DNA from: Salinispora pacifica CNR114
Lineage (GTDB): Bacteria > Actinomycetota > Actinomycetes > Mycobacteriales > Micromonosporaceae
Assembly: GCF_000514775.1 (NCBI RefSeq)
Contig: NZ_KI911467.1
Coordinates: 62,001-126,000, forward strand
Reading direction: 5' to 3'
Length of the DNA stretch: 64,000 nucleotides
The notes beneath the pieces were generated by a model. It was not told where the DNA came from, made no database searches, and was given only the letters and a program-made list of their open reading frames with translations. This document shows positions 14,826 through 24,680 of this stretch, piece after piece; position 1 is the first letter of the stretch; each line of letters starts with the position of its first letter. The position numbers and the translations under genes were made by a program.

Positions 14826-16238
14826 ATGACATCTGCATATCCCGACCTCCGGGCCGAGCCAGGATCCTTCCGGGACCCCGCGAACCGGGTCTTTCACCGC
14901 GGCGACGACGTGCTGCGCGGGTTGGACGAGCGGGCTGCCACCGACTGGCGGTCCCTCGCCGGCAGCGACTTCTTCGCGACGCTACTTGCCGAGGGCAAGG
15001 TGTGCGACACCGTGGAGACCAGCCCGGCGCCGCCGGGCTGGTCCGCGGTGCTCCGGCACGAACGCATCCCATTCGTCTCCCACCCGTACGAGTGGTCCCA
15101 CGGCATGCTGCGGGACGCCGCCCTGCTGCACCTGGACATCCTCCAGGCGGCGCTACCGGGGGGCTTCACCACCAAGGATGGCTCGGCGTACAACCTGCAG
15201 TGGCGCGGCGTGGAGCCGGTCTTCATCGATATCGGCTCCTTCGCCCCGGTCCAGGACGGTGAACCCTGGGCCGGCTACCGCCAGTTCTGCCAGACCCTGC
15301 TGTACCCGTTGCTCCTCGGCGCCCACCTGGGGCTGGACTTTCAGCCGTTGCTGCGGGCCCAGGTCGACGGGATCGAGGCGGACCAGATTCGTCGTCTGTT
15401 CACCGGCCGTCGCCGGTTCCGCCCCGGCGTGCTTACCCACGTCCACCTGCATGACGCGATGCAGCGACGCAACTCCCGATCCAGTACGGCCGAGGTCCGC
15501 AACCAGCTGCGCGACGCCGGCTACTCCCGGGACCTCGCCGTCGCCACGGTACGCGGTCTGCACCGCCTCGTCCGCCGGCTGGACCGGTCGCCGCCTGCCA
15601 GCCACTGGATTGACTACCAGCGCACCTGCGGCTACACCGCCGAGGACCGGGCCACCAAGGAGCGCTTCGTCGCCGCTTCGCTCACCGCCGGGCCCCCGAC
15701 CCGGCTGGCGCTCGACCTCGGGACCAACGACGGCCGGTACGCCCGCCTGGCCGCGCGTCACGCCGAGTACGTCGTCGCCGTCGAACAGGACCCCGGGGTG
15801 GTTGACCGGCTCTACCGGGAGCTGCGGGCCGAGGGGGAGCAGCGGGTTCTGCCGTTGGTGATGGATCTGGCCGACCCGTCACCCGGCGGCGGCTGGCGGG
15901 GGATCGAGCGGGCCTCCTTCGGTGACCGGGCGCGGGCTGATGTCGTCCTCGCCCTGGCGGTGGTGCACCACCTCGCGGTGGGACGGAACGTCCCGTTGCC
16001 GGAGGTGGTCGCGTGGTTGGCCGGTTTCGGTCGGCCGGGCACGCGGCTGGTGGTGGAGTTCGTGCACCCGGAGGATCCGATGGCCCGTCGGCTGTTGGCC
16101 AACAAGCCGGAGGACACCTTCCCCCACTACCGCCGGGACGAGTTCGAGCGACTGCTCGCTGCCCACGGTCACCTTGAGGAACGCCTTCGTCTGCCCTCGG
16201 GTAGTCGGACCCTGTACCGGGTGGTCCTGAGTGGGTGA
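14826..16238 (+). CDS. SAM-dependent methyltransferase
   Basis: 470 residues. The N-terminal 250 residues are of unknown fold (NoeA/nodulation-type in my recollection; contains SHPYEWSHGMLRDAALLHLD). The C-terminal half is a class I methyltransferase: LALDLGTNDGRYARLAARH (motif I, about 292), VVAVEQDP (acidic end of beta 2), and DVVLALAVVHHL (about 375). A soluble enzyme that would methylate a glycan or lipid precursor. The ATG follows the 49-aa membrane peptide gene by four bases; the stop overlaps the sulfatase-like gene start by eight bases. The substrate cannot be told from the sequence. Confidence 0.85.
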   Translation: MTSAYPDLRAEPGSFRDPANRVFHRGDDVLRGLDERAATDWRSLAGSDFFATLLAEGKVCDTVETSPAPPGWSAVLRHERIPFVSHPYEWSHGMLRDAALLHLDILQAALPGGFTTKDGSAYNLQWRGVEPVFIDIGSFAPVQDGEPWAGYRQFCQTLLYPLLLGAHLGLDFQPLLRAQVDGIEADQIRRLFTGRRRFRPGVLTHVHLHDAMQRRNSRSSTAEVRNQLRDAGYSRDLAVATVRGLHRLVRRLDRSPPASHWIDYQRTCGYTAEDRATKERFVAASLTAGPPTRLALDLGTNDGRYARLAARHAEYVVAVEQDPGVVDRLYRELRAEGEQRVLPLVMDLADPSPGGGWRGIERASFGDRARADVVLALAVVHHLAVGRNVPLPEVVAWLAGFGRPGTRLVVEFVHPEDPMARRLLANKPEDTFPHYRRDEFERLLAAHGHLEERLRLPSGSRTLYRVVLSG

Positions 16239-18315
16239 CCCGGACACCGCGCCCACACCGGATCAACCCGAGGGCGTTGACGGCGCCGCTGATCGACGAG
16301 CCGGCGCAGCGGGGGACCCGGACGGCGCGCCGCGGCGTGGCTGGAGAGCGGAGGGGTTCCGGCTGCTGGAGCTCGCCGCTCTGCTCGGGCTCGCGGTTAC
16401 TCAGCCGTTGTTGGATGTGCTCGGCCGGAGCCCGGACTTCTTCCTCTTCCACCGGGCCGGCCGTGGCGAGATCGTACAGCTGGTCGTGCTGGTCGCGATC
16501 GTACCGACCCTCGCGGTCGGCGCGCTCGCGGCGATGTCGCGGCTCGCCGGCCGTACCACCCGGGAGCTGACCCACACGCTGCTCGTGGGTGTCCTGCTCA
16601 CCGCGCTGGCCGTGCAGGTTGGACGGCACACGACACCATTGCGGGGCGTACCGCTGTTGCTGCTGGCGGTTGTCGTCGCGGCGGCGGCGACGGTGGCCTA
16701 CCGACGGTGGCGTGCCCCGGCCCGCGTGCTACGGGTCGCGGCGCTCGGGCCAGTGGTCTTCGTCGCGCTGTTCCTGCTCGTGTCGCCCACTTCGGCGGTG
16801 GTGTTGCCGCGCTGGGACGGCGGCACCGTCGGGCTGGCCCGCGCTGGTGGCCATCCGCCGGTGGTACTCCTGGTCCTCGACGAACTGCCCCTGGTCTCCC
16901 TGCTTGACCCGGACCGGCAGATCGACGCGGACCGGTTCCCGCACTTCGCTGAGCTGGCCGCCGGCTCGACCTGGTACCGGAACGCGACCGGGGTCAGCGG
17001 TTGGACGCCGTACGCGTTGCCGGCGATGTTGACCGGCCGCTATCCGGACACCGGGGCAGCTCCCCACTATTCGCACCATCCGGACAACCTGTTCACTGCC
17101 TTCGGTGGCCTCTACGACATCCGCGCCGAGGAGAGCATCGCCCGCCTCTGCCCGCCCAGCCGCTGTGAGACGCCGCTGGGTCGGGAGCAGGGGATGGGGG
17201 TACTGGCTCGGGAGAGCGCGAAGTTGCTGGCGCGGATATCCGCACCAACAGAGAGCCGGGTTGACCCGGCGGACTCCTACCGGGAGCAGACCGCCGCTGA
17301 GGTTGGCCTCGACGCGGCCGAGCCGATCCCGGAGGATCCGACGTTTCGCTGGGACCGGTTGAGTGACAACCAACCGGCCCGGTTCAGTAGCTTCCTCGCC
17401 GGGCTCCGGCCGTCTGACGGGCCCACCCTGCACTTCCTGCACCTGCTGATGCCGCATTCGCCATGGGCGTATCTGCCCTCGGGGATGCGCTACGTGGCGC
17501 CGGAGGACTTCCCGAACGACGGGGAGGGCTGGGCGGAGTTGGCCCGTCAGCGCCACCTGGCCCAACTCGGCTACACCGACCGGCTGATCGGCGAGACCCT
17601 GCGTACGCTGCGCGCCACCGGACTCTACGACGACGCCCTGCTGGTGGTCACCGCCGACCACGGGGTGAGCTTCACCGAGGGGGCGCCGGGGCGGGGGATG
17701 GGCGCGATCGAGGTCGCCGCCGACGAGGTGGCGTGGGTGCCGCTGTTTGTCAAGTATCCCGGGCAACGCACCGGCCGGGTCGACGACCGGGACTGGCAGC
17801 ACGTCGATCTGTTGCCCACCCTCGCGGACGAGGCGGCGATCCGGCTGCCCTGGGCGGTCGACGGTTTGTCGGCGCGGGAGGCGCCCCGGGCGCAGGCAAG
17901 TAAGGTCTTCTATGACCGGCCCGCCCAGCCGATCCCGATCGACGGTGGCGTACCCACCGTCGCGCCGCCGGCCGCGCCGCACCCGCTGATCGGCAGCACG
18001 GTGCCGGAACAGCCGACGGCGGGGGTGGCCCAGGTCGAGAACCTGGCTGCCTTCCGGGAGGTGGATCCGGACCAGGGCCTGCTACCCGCGTTGGTCTGGG
18101 GTGACCTGCCCGACGAGGTCCCCGATGGCACCCCACTGGCGGTGGCCGTCAACGACCGGGTCGCCGCCGTGGTTCCGGTGGTTGGCCGGGACGAGGGCGG
18201 GCGCCGGTTCGCCGCCCTGATCGATGATGATCGGTTTTTTCAGCCGGGAACCAACCAGCTTGATCTCTTCCTCGTCGCCCCCGATGGCACGCTGACCCGG
18301 CTCGCGCTTTCCTGA
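16231..18315 (+). CDS. membrane-anchored sulfatase/phosphoglycerol-transferase-like protein
   Basis: 694 residues. After a polar N-terminus come about five membrane helices (about 48-195). The large extracytoplasmic domain (about 205-560) belongs to the alkaline phosphatase/sulfatase superfamily: VVLLVLDELP (first metal-ligand Asp), VSGWTPYALPAMLTGRYP with a Thr/Ser candidate nucleophile, FLHLLMPHSPW and VVTADHGVSF (second metal site). The last 100 residues are a beta-rich extension. The layout resembles LTA synthase-type enzymes that add phosphoglycerol or phosphoethanolamine groups to envelope glycans. GTG start overlapping the methyltransferase stop. A true sulfatase is the alternative, though no formylglycine CxPxR motif is present. 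Confidence 0.85.
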   Translation: MGDPDTAPTPDQPEGVDGAADRRAGAAGDPDGAPRRGWRAEGFRLLELAALLGLAVTQPLLDVLGRSPDFFLFHRAGRGEIVQLVVLVAIVPTLAVGALAAMSRLAGRTTRELTHTLLVGVLLTALAVQVGRHTTPLRGVPLLLLAVVVAAAATVAYRRWRAPARVLRVAALGPVVFVALFLLVSPTSAVVLPRWDGGTVGLARAGGHPPVVLLVLDELPLVSLLDPDRQIDADRFPHFAELAAGSTWYRNATGVSGWTPYALPAMLTGRYPDTGAAPHYSHHPDNLFTAFGGLYDIRAEESIARLCPPSRCETPLGREQGMGVLARESAKLLARISAPTESRVDPADSYREQTAAEVGLDAAEPIPEDPTFRWDRLSDNQPARFSSFLAGLRPSDGPTLHFLHLLMPHSPWAYLPSGMRYVAPEDFPNDGEGWAELARQRHLAQLGYTDRLIGETLRTLRATGLYDDALLVVTADHGVSFTEGAPGRGMGAIEVAADEVAWVPLFVKYPGQRTGRVDDRDWQHVDLLPTLADEAAIRLPWAVDGLSAREAPRAQASKVFYDRPAQPIPIDGGVPTVAPPAAPHPLIGSTVPEQPTAGVAQVENLAAFREVDPDQGLLPALVWGDLPDEVPDGTPLAVAVNDRVAAVVPVVGRDEGGRRFAALIDDDRFFQPGTNQLDLFLVAPDGTLTRLALS

Positions 18316-18316
18316 C

Positions 18317-18344
18317 GCTGGTCGCTGGTCGCTGGTCGCTGGTC
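18317..18344. repeat. four tandem GCTGGTC heptamers
   Basis: Four exact copies directly after the sulfatase-like gene stop. Probably replication slippage in non-coding DNA. Confidence 0.9.
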
Positions 18345-18673
18345 GGTGGCCTCGGCCTCGTTCTGCTGGCCGCGGTCGCCAGCGTTTGGCCGCTCCAACC
18401 TGCTCCGCTCGGCCTGCATCAGGCCATTTACGGTGTTCTGCGGCGATCTTCGCCAAAATTCGTCGTCCAGTGATTTCGTGCTGTCCTGTCCTGCCTCGGC
18501 TGACTCCTCGGCTTGGGGTGGAGACCCGGTCGGCGTTTCCTGGGCCGGGGGCCGGGAAATGGGTGACGCATCCCTCACCGGCGAACCACCGCGGGCGGTG
18601 TCCTGGGAAGCACGAATACGGTAAAGCGAAGGAAATTCAACGAAGAAGACCTGTCGGCGAAGCGAGGACGCAC
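18345..18673. other. leader region of gltA, no gene seen
   Basis: About 330 bases without a convincing frame. It holds the SigF/SigB-like motif at 18535-18559. The 70 bases before gltA become A/G-rich (AATACGGTAAAGCGAAGG, about 18613-18630), which may hold a further promoter; I cannot fix it. Confidence 0.5.
18535..18559 (+). promoter_or_regulatory. weak SigF/SigB-like promoter before gltA
   Basis: GTTT (18535-18538), a 15-base spacer and GGGAAA (18554-18559). It is weaker than the others because the -10 is GGGAAA and the leader would be about 108 bases. Confidence 0.35.
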
Positions 18674-19957
<1,284 letters not shown>

Positions 19958-19983
19958 GCGGAGTGGACTCTCGCTAACCTACC

Positions 19984-20030
19984 CAGCCGGCAGTCGTTGA
20001 CCCGTGGTTGGTGTCAGTGACTGCCGGCTG
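19984..20030 (+). terminator. hairpin terminator after gltA
   Basis: A perfect 12-base inverted repeat, CAGCCGGCAGTC (19984-19995) and GACTGCCGGCTG (20019-20030), with a 23-base loop, starting 27 bases after the gltA stop. No T-run follows. Confidence 0.6.
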
Positions 20031-20133
20031 TCGGCGGATGTCGGGACTGCCGGACACCCGTGAGCTGGCCGCAGCTCGGCGGACACCCTGCCCGAACTGG
20101 CGTGACTGTACAGACATATGCGTTAATTTCGGG

Positions 20134-21000
20134 ATGTCTTATATCGTGCATGGCGCTACTGGCGCCCAGGGTTTTCCTGTTCTGTCCGCTCTCCAAGCGG
20201 CGGGCCGGCGCGCAGTCGCGGCGGTGCGGGACGTCACCACGGTGCCGGACGGATTCGCCTCGGCCACGGTCGACCTGGCGGACGCCGACTCGTTGGCGGC
20301 GACCTACACCGGTGCGGACGGTGTGTTCGTCCACCTTCCGTTGGGGGCGCCGACCGATCTGGGAACCTACGCCAAAGCGGTCGCCGCGGCGGTCGCCACG
20401 GCCCGACCTCCCCGACTGGTCATCTCCACCAGCGGTCAGATCGTTGACCAGCCGGGGACGCCGCTCCAAGCGGCGCCGGAGACGCCGGTCGTCCAGCTCA
20501 TCCGGGACATCGAGGCGAGTGGCGTCCCGACGGCCGTCGTTGCTCCGCGCCTTTACCTGGAAAATCTGCTACTGCCCGTCGTCATGGGGCCCGTACGTGC
20601 GGAGGGGGTCCTGCGCTATCCGCTTCCGGAGAACTACGCCGTGTCGTGGAGTTCCCACCTGGACGTCGCGGACATCGTCACCCGGCTCCTGACCGACGCG
20701 ACCGTTACCACCGGTACGGTCGCGGTCGGGCATCGACCTGGGCTGACGGGGGCGGACCTGGCCGCGGGATTCTCCACCTACCTGGGGACGGACGTGCGCT
20801 ACGAGGCCATCACACCGGCCGCGTTCGGCGATCTCATCACCCCGCTCTTCGGTGCCGGTGCCAGCGCCGGCGTGGTGGGCCTGTACGAGCTGTTGAACGC
20901 CCAGGCCGGGAACACCATCGCCGAGGAGAACAGCGCCCAGCGGCTGCTTGGTCTCGCTCCACGTTCCGTCACCGACTGGCTCACGCAGGTACGCGCCTGA
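20134..21000 (+). CDS. NmrA-like / atypical SDR NAD(P)-binding protein
   Basis: 288 residues. The N-terminus MSYIVHGATGAQGFPVLSAL is the NmrA-type dinucleotide motif (GATGxxG). The middle segments (VDLADADSLAATYTGADGVFVHLP, LVISTSGQ) follow the atypical short-chain dehydrogenase pattern. There is no YxxxK dyad in the usual place, as in NmrA proteins, which often sense NAD(P) redox state or act as quinone reductase-like enzymes (QorB type). The ATG has only a weak purine site; the region upstream (CTGTACAGACATATGCG, about 20106-20122) is A/T-rich and may contain a promoter or operator. A convergent terminator follows. Confidence 0.8.
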   Translation: MSYIVHGATGAQGFPVLSALQAAGRRAVAAVRDVTTVPDGFASATVDLADADSLAATYTGADGVFVHLPLGAPTDLGTYAKAVAAAVATARPPRLVISTSGQIVDQPGTPLQAAPETPVVQLIRDIEASGVPTAVVAPRLYLENLLLPVVMGPVRAEGVLRYPLPENYAVSWSSHLDVADIVTRLLTDATVTTGTVAVGHRPGLTGADLAAGFSTYLGTDVRYEAITPAAFGDLITPLFGAGASAGVVGLYELLNAQAGNTIAEENSAQRLLGLAPRSVTDWLTQVRA

Positions 21001-21055
21001 GTCGACGCGGTGGCGGAGTCCCGTCGCCCCTCGGCTTGCCGGGCCTGCTGTACCA

Positions 21056-21094
21056 CCCCGCCCCGCAGCGGTGACATCCGCTGGCGGGGCGGGG
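21056..21094. terminator. bidirectional terminator hairpin
   Basis: CCCCGCCCCGC-AGCGG (21056-21071) pairs with CCGCT-G-GCGGGGCGGGG (21078-21094): 16 base pairs with one bulged G and a 6-base loop. It lies between two convergent genes. Confidence 0.8.
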
Positions 21095-21162
21095 CGCGGA
21101 GCGCGCGATCGCGTCCTTGTGGCAGCACGAGTGCTGCTGGTCGCGTATCTTGTCGCCCGCCG

Positions 21163-22017
21163 CTACGGGCGTGGTTGAGCCATCCCGCCGGCGGCCGACG
21201 CTGATCGTTGCCGTGCGGCCTCGTACAACACGACGGTCGCCGCGGCGGCGGCGTTCAGGGAACTGGCGGCGCCGGTGATCGGGATCTGAAGCGTACGGTC
21301 GCAGGACTGCCGCCATGCCGTGCTGAGTCCGCGCGTCTCGTTCCCCACCGCGATGAGCTTTGGGCCGGTGAGGTCGTGCGCGGCGATCTCCACCGCACCG
21401 TTTTCGTCGGTGCCGACGATCTCGATGGGGATGCGGGCAGCGCGCAGCGAGTCGGCCCAGTCCAGCACCGCACGATGGCTCGGCACGCGCACCACCGGCA
21501 CGGTGAACAACGACCCGGTACTCGCGCGCACGGACTTGGGATCGTAGGGGTCGGCCGCATGCCCGGTGATGACCACGCCAGCGGCTCCGAACGCATCCGC
21601 GGACCGAACCAGCGAACCAATGTTGCCGGGAGCGGTCGGTCGGTCGAAGGCCATCACCAGCATGTTGGCCGAGTGCGGTATGCGCTGCAGTCGGTCCTCG
21701 GGGAGCCCGACCACCGCGAGTAACTCTGGTGGCTCCTCGTCCTTGCCCCCGAGCTCACCCAGCAGCTCCGGCGACACCGCGACCGGGCTGGCCCCGCCGA
21801 CCCGGTCCAGCAGGTCTCGACTCCATCGGGAGAGGCTCTGCCCGGCGGGATACAGCAGGGCACGGACCTGCCAACCGTGCTCGACGGCGAGGGTGATGGG
21901 CCGGACTCCCTGGACCACGAATTCCCCCGCACGCTGGCGTTTGGTGCGATTGGTCAGCAGGGCCTGCCACTGCTGAAAGGTCGCGTTTCGGGTGCTGACC
22001 CTGATTGTTCTCGCCAT
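21163..22017 (-). CDS. SpoU/TrmH-family RNA 2'-O-ribose methyltransferase
   Basis: 284 residues. The N-terminal RNA-binding part (about 15-100, with GEFVVQGVRPITLAVEHG) is followed by a SPOUT knot domain. Its three motifs are visible: DRPTAPGNIGSLVRSADAFGAAGVVI (motif 1), LIAVGNETRGLS (motif 2) and IPITGAASSLNAAAAATVVLYE (motif 3). It uses S-adenosylmethionine to methylate a ribose in rRNA or tRNA; the site is unknown, and resemblance to TsnR-type rRNA methylases is general. Start at the ATG (22017) with GAGGAGG nine bases upstream. Convergent with the NmrA-like gene. Confidence 0.9.
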   Translation of the reverse strand: MARTIRVSTRNATFQQWQALLTNRTKRQRAGEFVVQGVRPITLAVEHGWQVRALLYPAGQSLSRWSRDLLDRVGGASPVAVSPELLGELGGKDEEPPELLAVVGLPEDRLQRIPHSANMLVMAFDRPTAPGNIGSLVRSADAFGAAGVVITGHAADPYDPKSVRASTGSLFTVPVVRVPSHRAVLDWADSLRAARIPIEIVGTDENGAVEIAAHDLTGPKLIAVGNETRGLSTAWRQSCDRTLQIPITGAASSLNAAAAATVVLYEAARQRSASAAGGMAQPRP

Positions 22018-22049
22018 GTGCTCAGTGCCTCCTCGCTGCGCCCACCGTC

Positions 22050-22328
22050 GTGGAGGCGGTCTCACTCGGCGCCGTCGTCCTCACGTCCCTGTGCGCGTCG
22101 CTGGTGGGCTGGGCCCTCCGGGCGGTACTGGAGCGACTCACCCGAGCCGCCCGTACGGCCTGGACGGCGATCGCCCTGAGCGTACTGGTCATCTCCTACG
22201 GCGGCCCGCTGCTCGGCACCGGCATCCCCACCGGCTCCCGGATCACCCTGGCGCTGATGCACACCACTGTCGCGGCGGTCCTCATTGCCGTGTTACGCAG
22301 CACCTCTCCGAGAGTCGCTGGCCGGTGA
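22050..22328 (+). CDS. DUF6069-like membrane protein, apparently lacking its N-terminal helix
   Basis: 92 residues from GTG 22050, with about three hydrophobic helices. The pattern VGWALRAVLERLTRAARTAWTAIAL…SYGGPLL…LALMHTTVAAVLI follows the C-terminal three quarters of DUF6069 proteins as I remember them (about 130 residues, four helices). Here the first helix is missing: upstream sequence in this frame is antisense to the divergent SpoU gene. No ribosome site precedes any candidate start. It is therefore either a short form or a 5'-truncated remnant. The family has no known function. Confidence 0.5.
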   Translation: MEAVSLGAVVLTSLCASLVGWALRAVLERLTRAARTAWTAIALSVLVISYGGPLLGTGIPTGSRITLALMHTTVAAVLIAVLRSTSPRVAGR

Positions 22329-22349
22329 TCCGAATTCGACCGGGATGGG

Positions 22350-23828
22350 TCAGGGAATGGGCCACTCGTGGGCCGGTCGGTTGCTGTGCATCAGGTCCAC
22401 GTAGTGGCGGAGCACCTCGCGCAGCGCCTCGGGCCGGCTCAGGCGGTCGGCGGACTCCAGCCGGTTCAGGGTGGCCACCTGCCAGCTCGCCCCGTTGCGG
22501 CTGGTGAGACAGCGCTGCTCGATGATACCGAGCAGCCGATCCCGCTCGACTGGGTCCATTCCCCAGCGGTCCAGCCCGTGGTGGGCCAGCGGCAGTAACC
22601 GGCGGAGCACCAACTCGGTGACGGGTAGGTAGCCGAGGCCCGGCCAGAAGACCTGCGCGTCGATGCCGTGTCGGGCGCAGGTGGTGAAGTTCTCCTCGGC
22701 GGCGTTGAATGACATCTGCGACCACAGCGGCCGATCGCTCTCGGCCAGCGCGCGGACGAGGCCGAAGAAGAATGCCCCGTTGGCGATGGTGTCCACCACG
22801 GTGGGTCCGGCCGGTAGCACGCGGTTCTCCAGCCGCAGCCGCGGCCGGCCCGCCAGGACGTCATACCTCGGCCGGTTCCACCGGTAGATGGTGCCGTTGT
22901 GCAGGCGTAGCTCGCCCAGTTGCGGCACGGCGCCAGCCGCGATCGCCTCGACCGGATCCTCCGGGTCGCAGACCGGCAGCAGCGCGGGGAAGTAGCGGAC
23001 GTTTTCGTCGAAGAGGTCGAAGACGGTGCTGATCCAGCGTTCCCCGAACCATACTCGGGGACGGACACCCTGTGCCTTGATCTCCTCCGCGCGAGTGTCG
23101 GTCGCCTGCTCGAACAGCGGGATCCGCGTCTCCCGCCACAGCTCCCGGCCGAAGAACAGCGGTGCGTTGGCACCCAGGGCCACCTGGACGCCGGCGATCG
23201 CCTGCGCCGCGTTCCAGTAGTCGCCGAACTGGGCGGGGCTGACCTGGAGGTGGAACTGAGCGCTGGTGCAGGCCGCCTCTGGAGTGATGGTGTCCGCGGT
23301 GGTCGTCAGTCGCTCCACGCCGTTGATGACGATTGGCAGATCTTCGCCCCGAGCGGCGAAGATTTGCTCGTTGAGTAGTTCGAAGCGGGGATTCGCGGAG
23401 AGCGCCGCAGAGGTGAGGTGTTCCGACCGTAGCGTCGGCAGGATGCCGATCATGACGAGACGGGCGCCGACGGTGCGCGCCCGGGCATCGGCGGCGTTCA
23501 GGCGCTCACGCAGCGTCTTCTCGAACTCCAACGCCCCGGTACCGGCGAGCCGCAGTGGAGCTACGTTGATCTCCAGGTTGAACTGACCCAGCTCGGTCTG
23601 AAAGTCTGGGTCGGCGACCGCGGCCAGCACCGCGGTGTTGCGCATCGCGGGCCGGGACATGTCGTCGATCAGATTGAGCTCGATCTCCAAACCGGTCGTC
23701 GGCCGATCCACATCGAACCGGGAGTCTGGTAGCAGGTCGGCGAAGGCGTGGAGGCAGCGACGGAGCTTTTCGCGATATCGGGCTCGATCCGCACGGTCGA
23801 AGGTCCGCACGTCAACGTTCTCGCCCAT
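22350..23828 (-). CDS. glutamate-cysteine ligase-like (GCS2 family) enzyme
   Basis: 492 residues. GLEIELNLIDD (about 48-58) and the TELGQFNLEINVAPLRL segment (about 79-95) form the glutamate/ATP-metal binding signature of the GCS2 family. The middle has SAQFHLQVSP and a LRLENRVLPAGPTVVD strand near 330. These ligases join a gamma-carboxyl glutamate to an amino-group substrate, classically cysteine. ATG 23828 is preferred over GTG 23834 because AGGGCGG then has proper spacing. The mycothiol gene mshC is present elsewhere in the window, so ordinary glutathione synthesis is not expected; ergothioneine-type gamma-glutamylcysteine or another amine ligation is possible. Confidence 0.85.
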   Translation of the reverse strand: MGENVDVRTFDRADRARYREKLRRCLHAFADLLPDSRFDVDRPTTGLEIELNLIDDMSRPAMRNTAVLAAVADPDFQTELGQFNLEINVAPLRLAGTGALEFEKTLRERLNAADARARTVGARLVMIGILPTLRSEHLTSAALSANPRFELLNEQIFAARGEDLPIVINGVERLTTTADTITPEAACTSAQFHLQVSPAQFGDYWNAAQAIAGVQVALGANAPLFFGRELWRETRIPLFEQATDTRAEEIKAQGVRPRVWFGERWISTVFDLFDENVRYFPALLPVCDPEDPVEAIAAGAVPQLGELRLHNGTIYRWNRPRYDVLAGRPRLRLENRVLPAGPTVVDTIANGAFFFGLVRALAESDRPLWSQMSFNAAEENFTTCARHGIDAQVFWPGLGYLPVTELVLRRLLPLAHHGLDRWGMDPVERDRLLGIIEQRCLTSRNGASWQVATLNRLESADRLSRPEALREVLRHYVDLMHSNRPAHEWPIP

Positions 23829-23994
23829 GGTCACCGCCCTGTCACCGCTGGTCCGTCACCTGACAGTCGCACAGTGTGTCCAACGGCGAAAGACCTGTTG
23901 GTTTCTCCCACCCCACCGGTGGGCCGCGACAGGTATCCGTCGATCCAGGCGGCGCCCCTGCGGCCGCGTGGACAGAGCGGGTACCGGGGCCGGT

Positions 23995-24534
23995 TCAGAG
24001 CAGGCTGGCACCGGCGGCCACCGCGGCCAGCAGCAGCAGGCCCAGGCTGGCCTGGAGCAGGAGCGGCGGCCCGAGATGCGACCAGAGCGTCGCCGTACGC
24101 GGGGTGAGTGACTGTCCGGTGGTGAGGTTGACGATCCGCTCGATCTTCGGCGGAAGCTCGGAGTCGCGCTGGCGGCGTAGGGTGAGTTGCACGTGGTCGG
24201 CCGGGTGCAGGGCACTCTGCGGCAGGTGTCCGTGTAGCTCGACCTCGCACAGCCGTCCGGCGGAGTCCCGCAGCCGGACAGGGGTAACCAGGAACTCCGG
24301 CCCGTTCCGAAGCTCCTTGAAGGTGCGCCGACCGCGGCCGGAATCGGCCGCCGCGAGCTGCTGGAGCAGGGCCATCAGCATTCTGACCACGCCGGCTGCC
24401 ACGAGCACCGCCACCAGCACCGGCTGGCCCACCCGTACCTCACGCGGGTAGCCCTCGAGTAACCGGACGATTCGCCCGGTGACGATGCGCGCCGTCGGAT
24501 GCGTGATCCGTGGGGTATGTAGGTCGCTGTCCAT
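23995..24534 (-). CDS. membrane protein of unknown function
   Basis: 179 residues. One hydrophobic segment lies near 33-60 (VGQPVLVAVLVAAGVVRMLMALL) and another at the C-terminus (about 156-178, LLLQASLGLLLLAAVAAGAS). Between them is a soluble, beta-rich domain (about 75-140) with Arg/Leu-rich strands such as FLVTPVRLRDSAG and DHVQLTLRRQRD. ATG 24534 is chosen; a GTG nine bases upstream is possible. Divergent from the baeRF gene. I recognise no family; G/C third codon positions support coding. Confidence 0.7.
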   Translation of the reverse strand: MDSDLHTPRITHPTARIVTGRIVRLLEGYPREVRVGQPVLVAVLVAAGVVRMLMALLQQLAAADSGRGRRTFKELRNGPEFLVTPVRLRDSAGRLCEVELHGHLPQSALHPADHVQLTLRRQRDSELPPKIERIVNLTTGQSLTPRTATLWSHLGPPLLLQASLGLLLLAAVAAGASLL

Positions 24535-24680
24535 CGCCACCACCCAGGGTTGATCTGTTCCCCGATGGTATCGGCCGGTGTGGGTGAATGGGGGGAATGA
24601 ACGTCGATCACGTGTCGTGGGTCAGGTGACAAGTCAGCTGGCACGGGTAACCGCAGGGTCGAGCTGGAAAGGGGTCGCGC

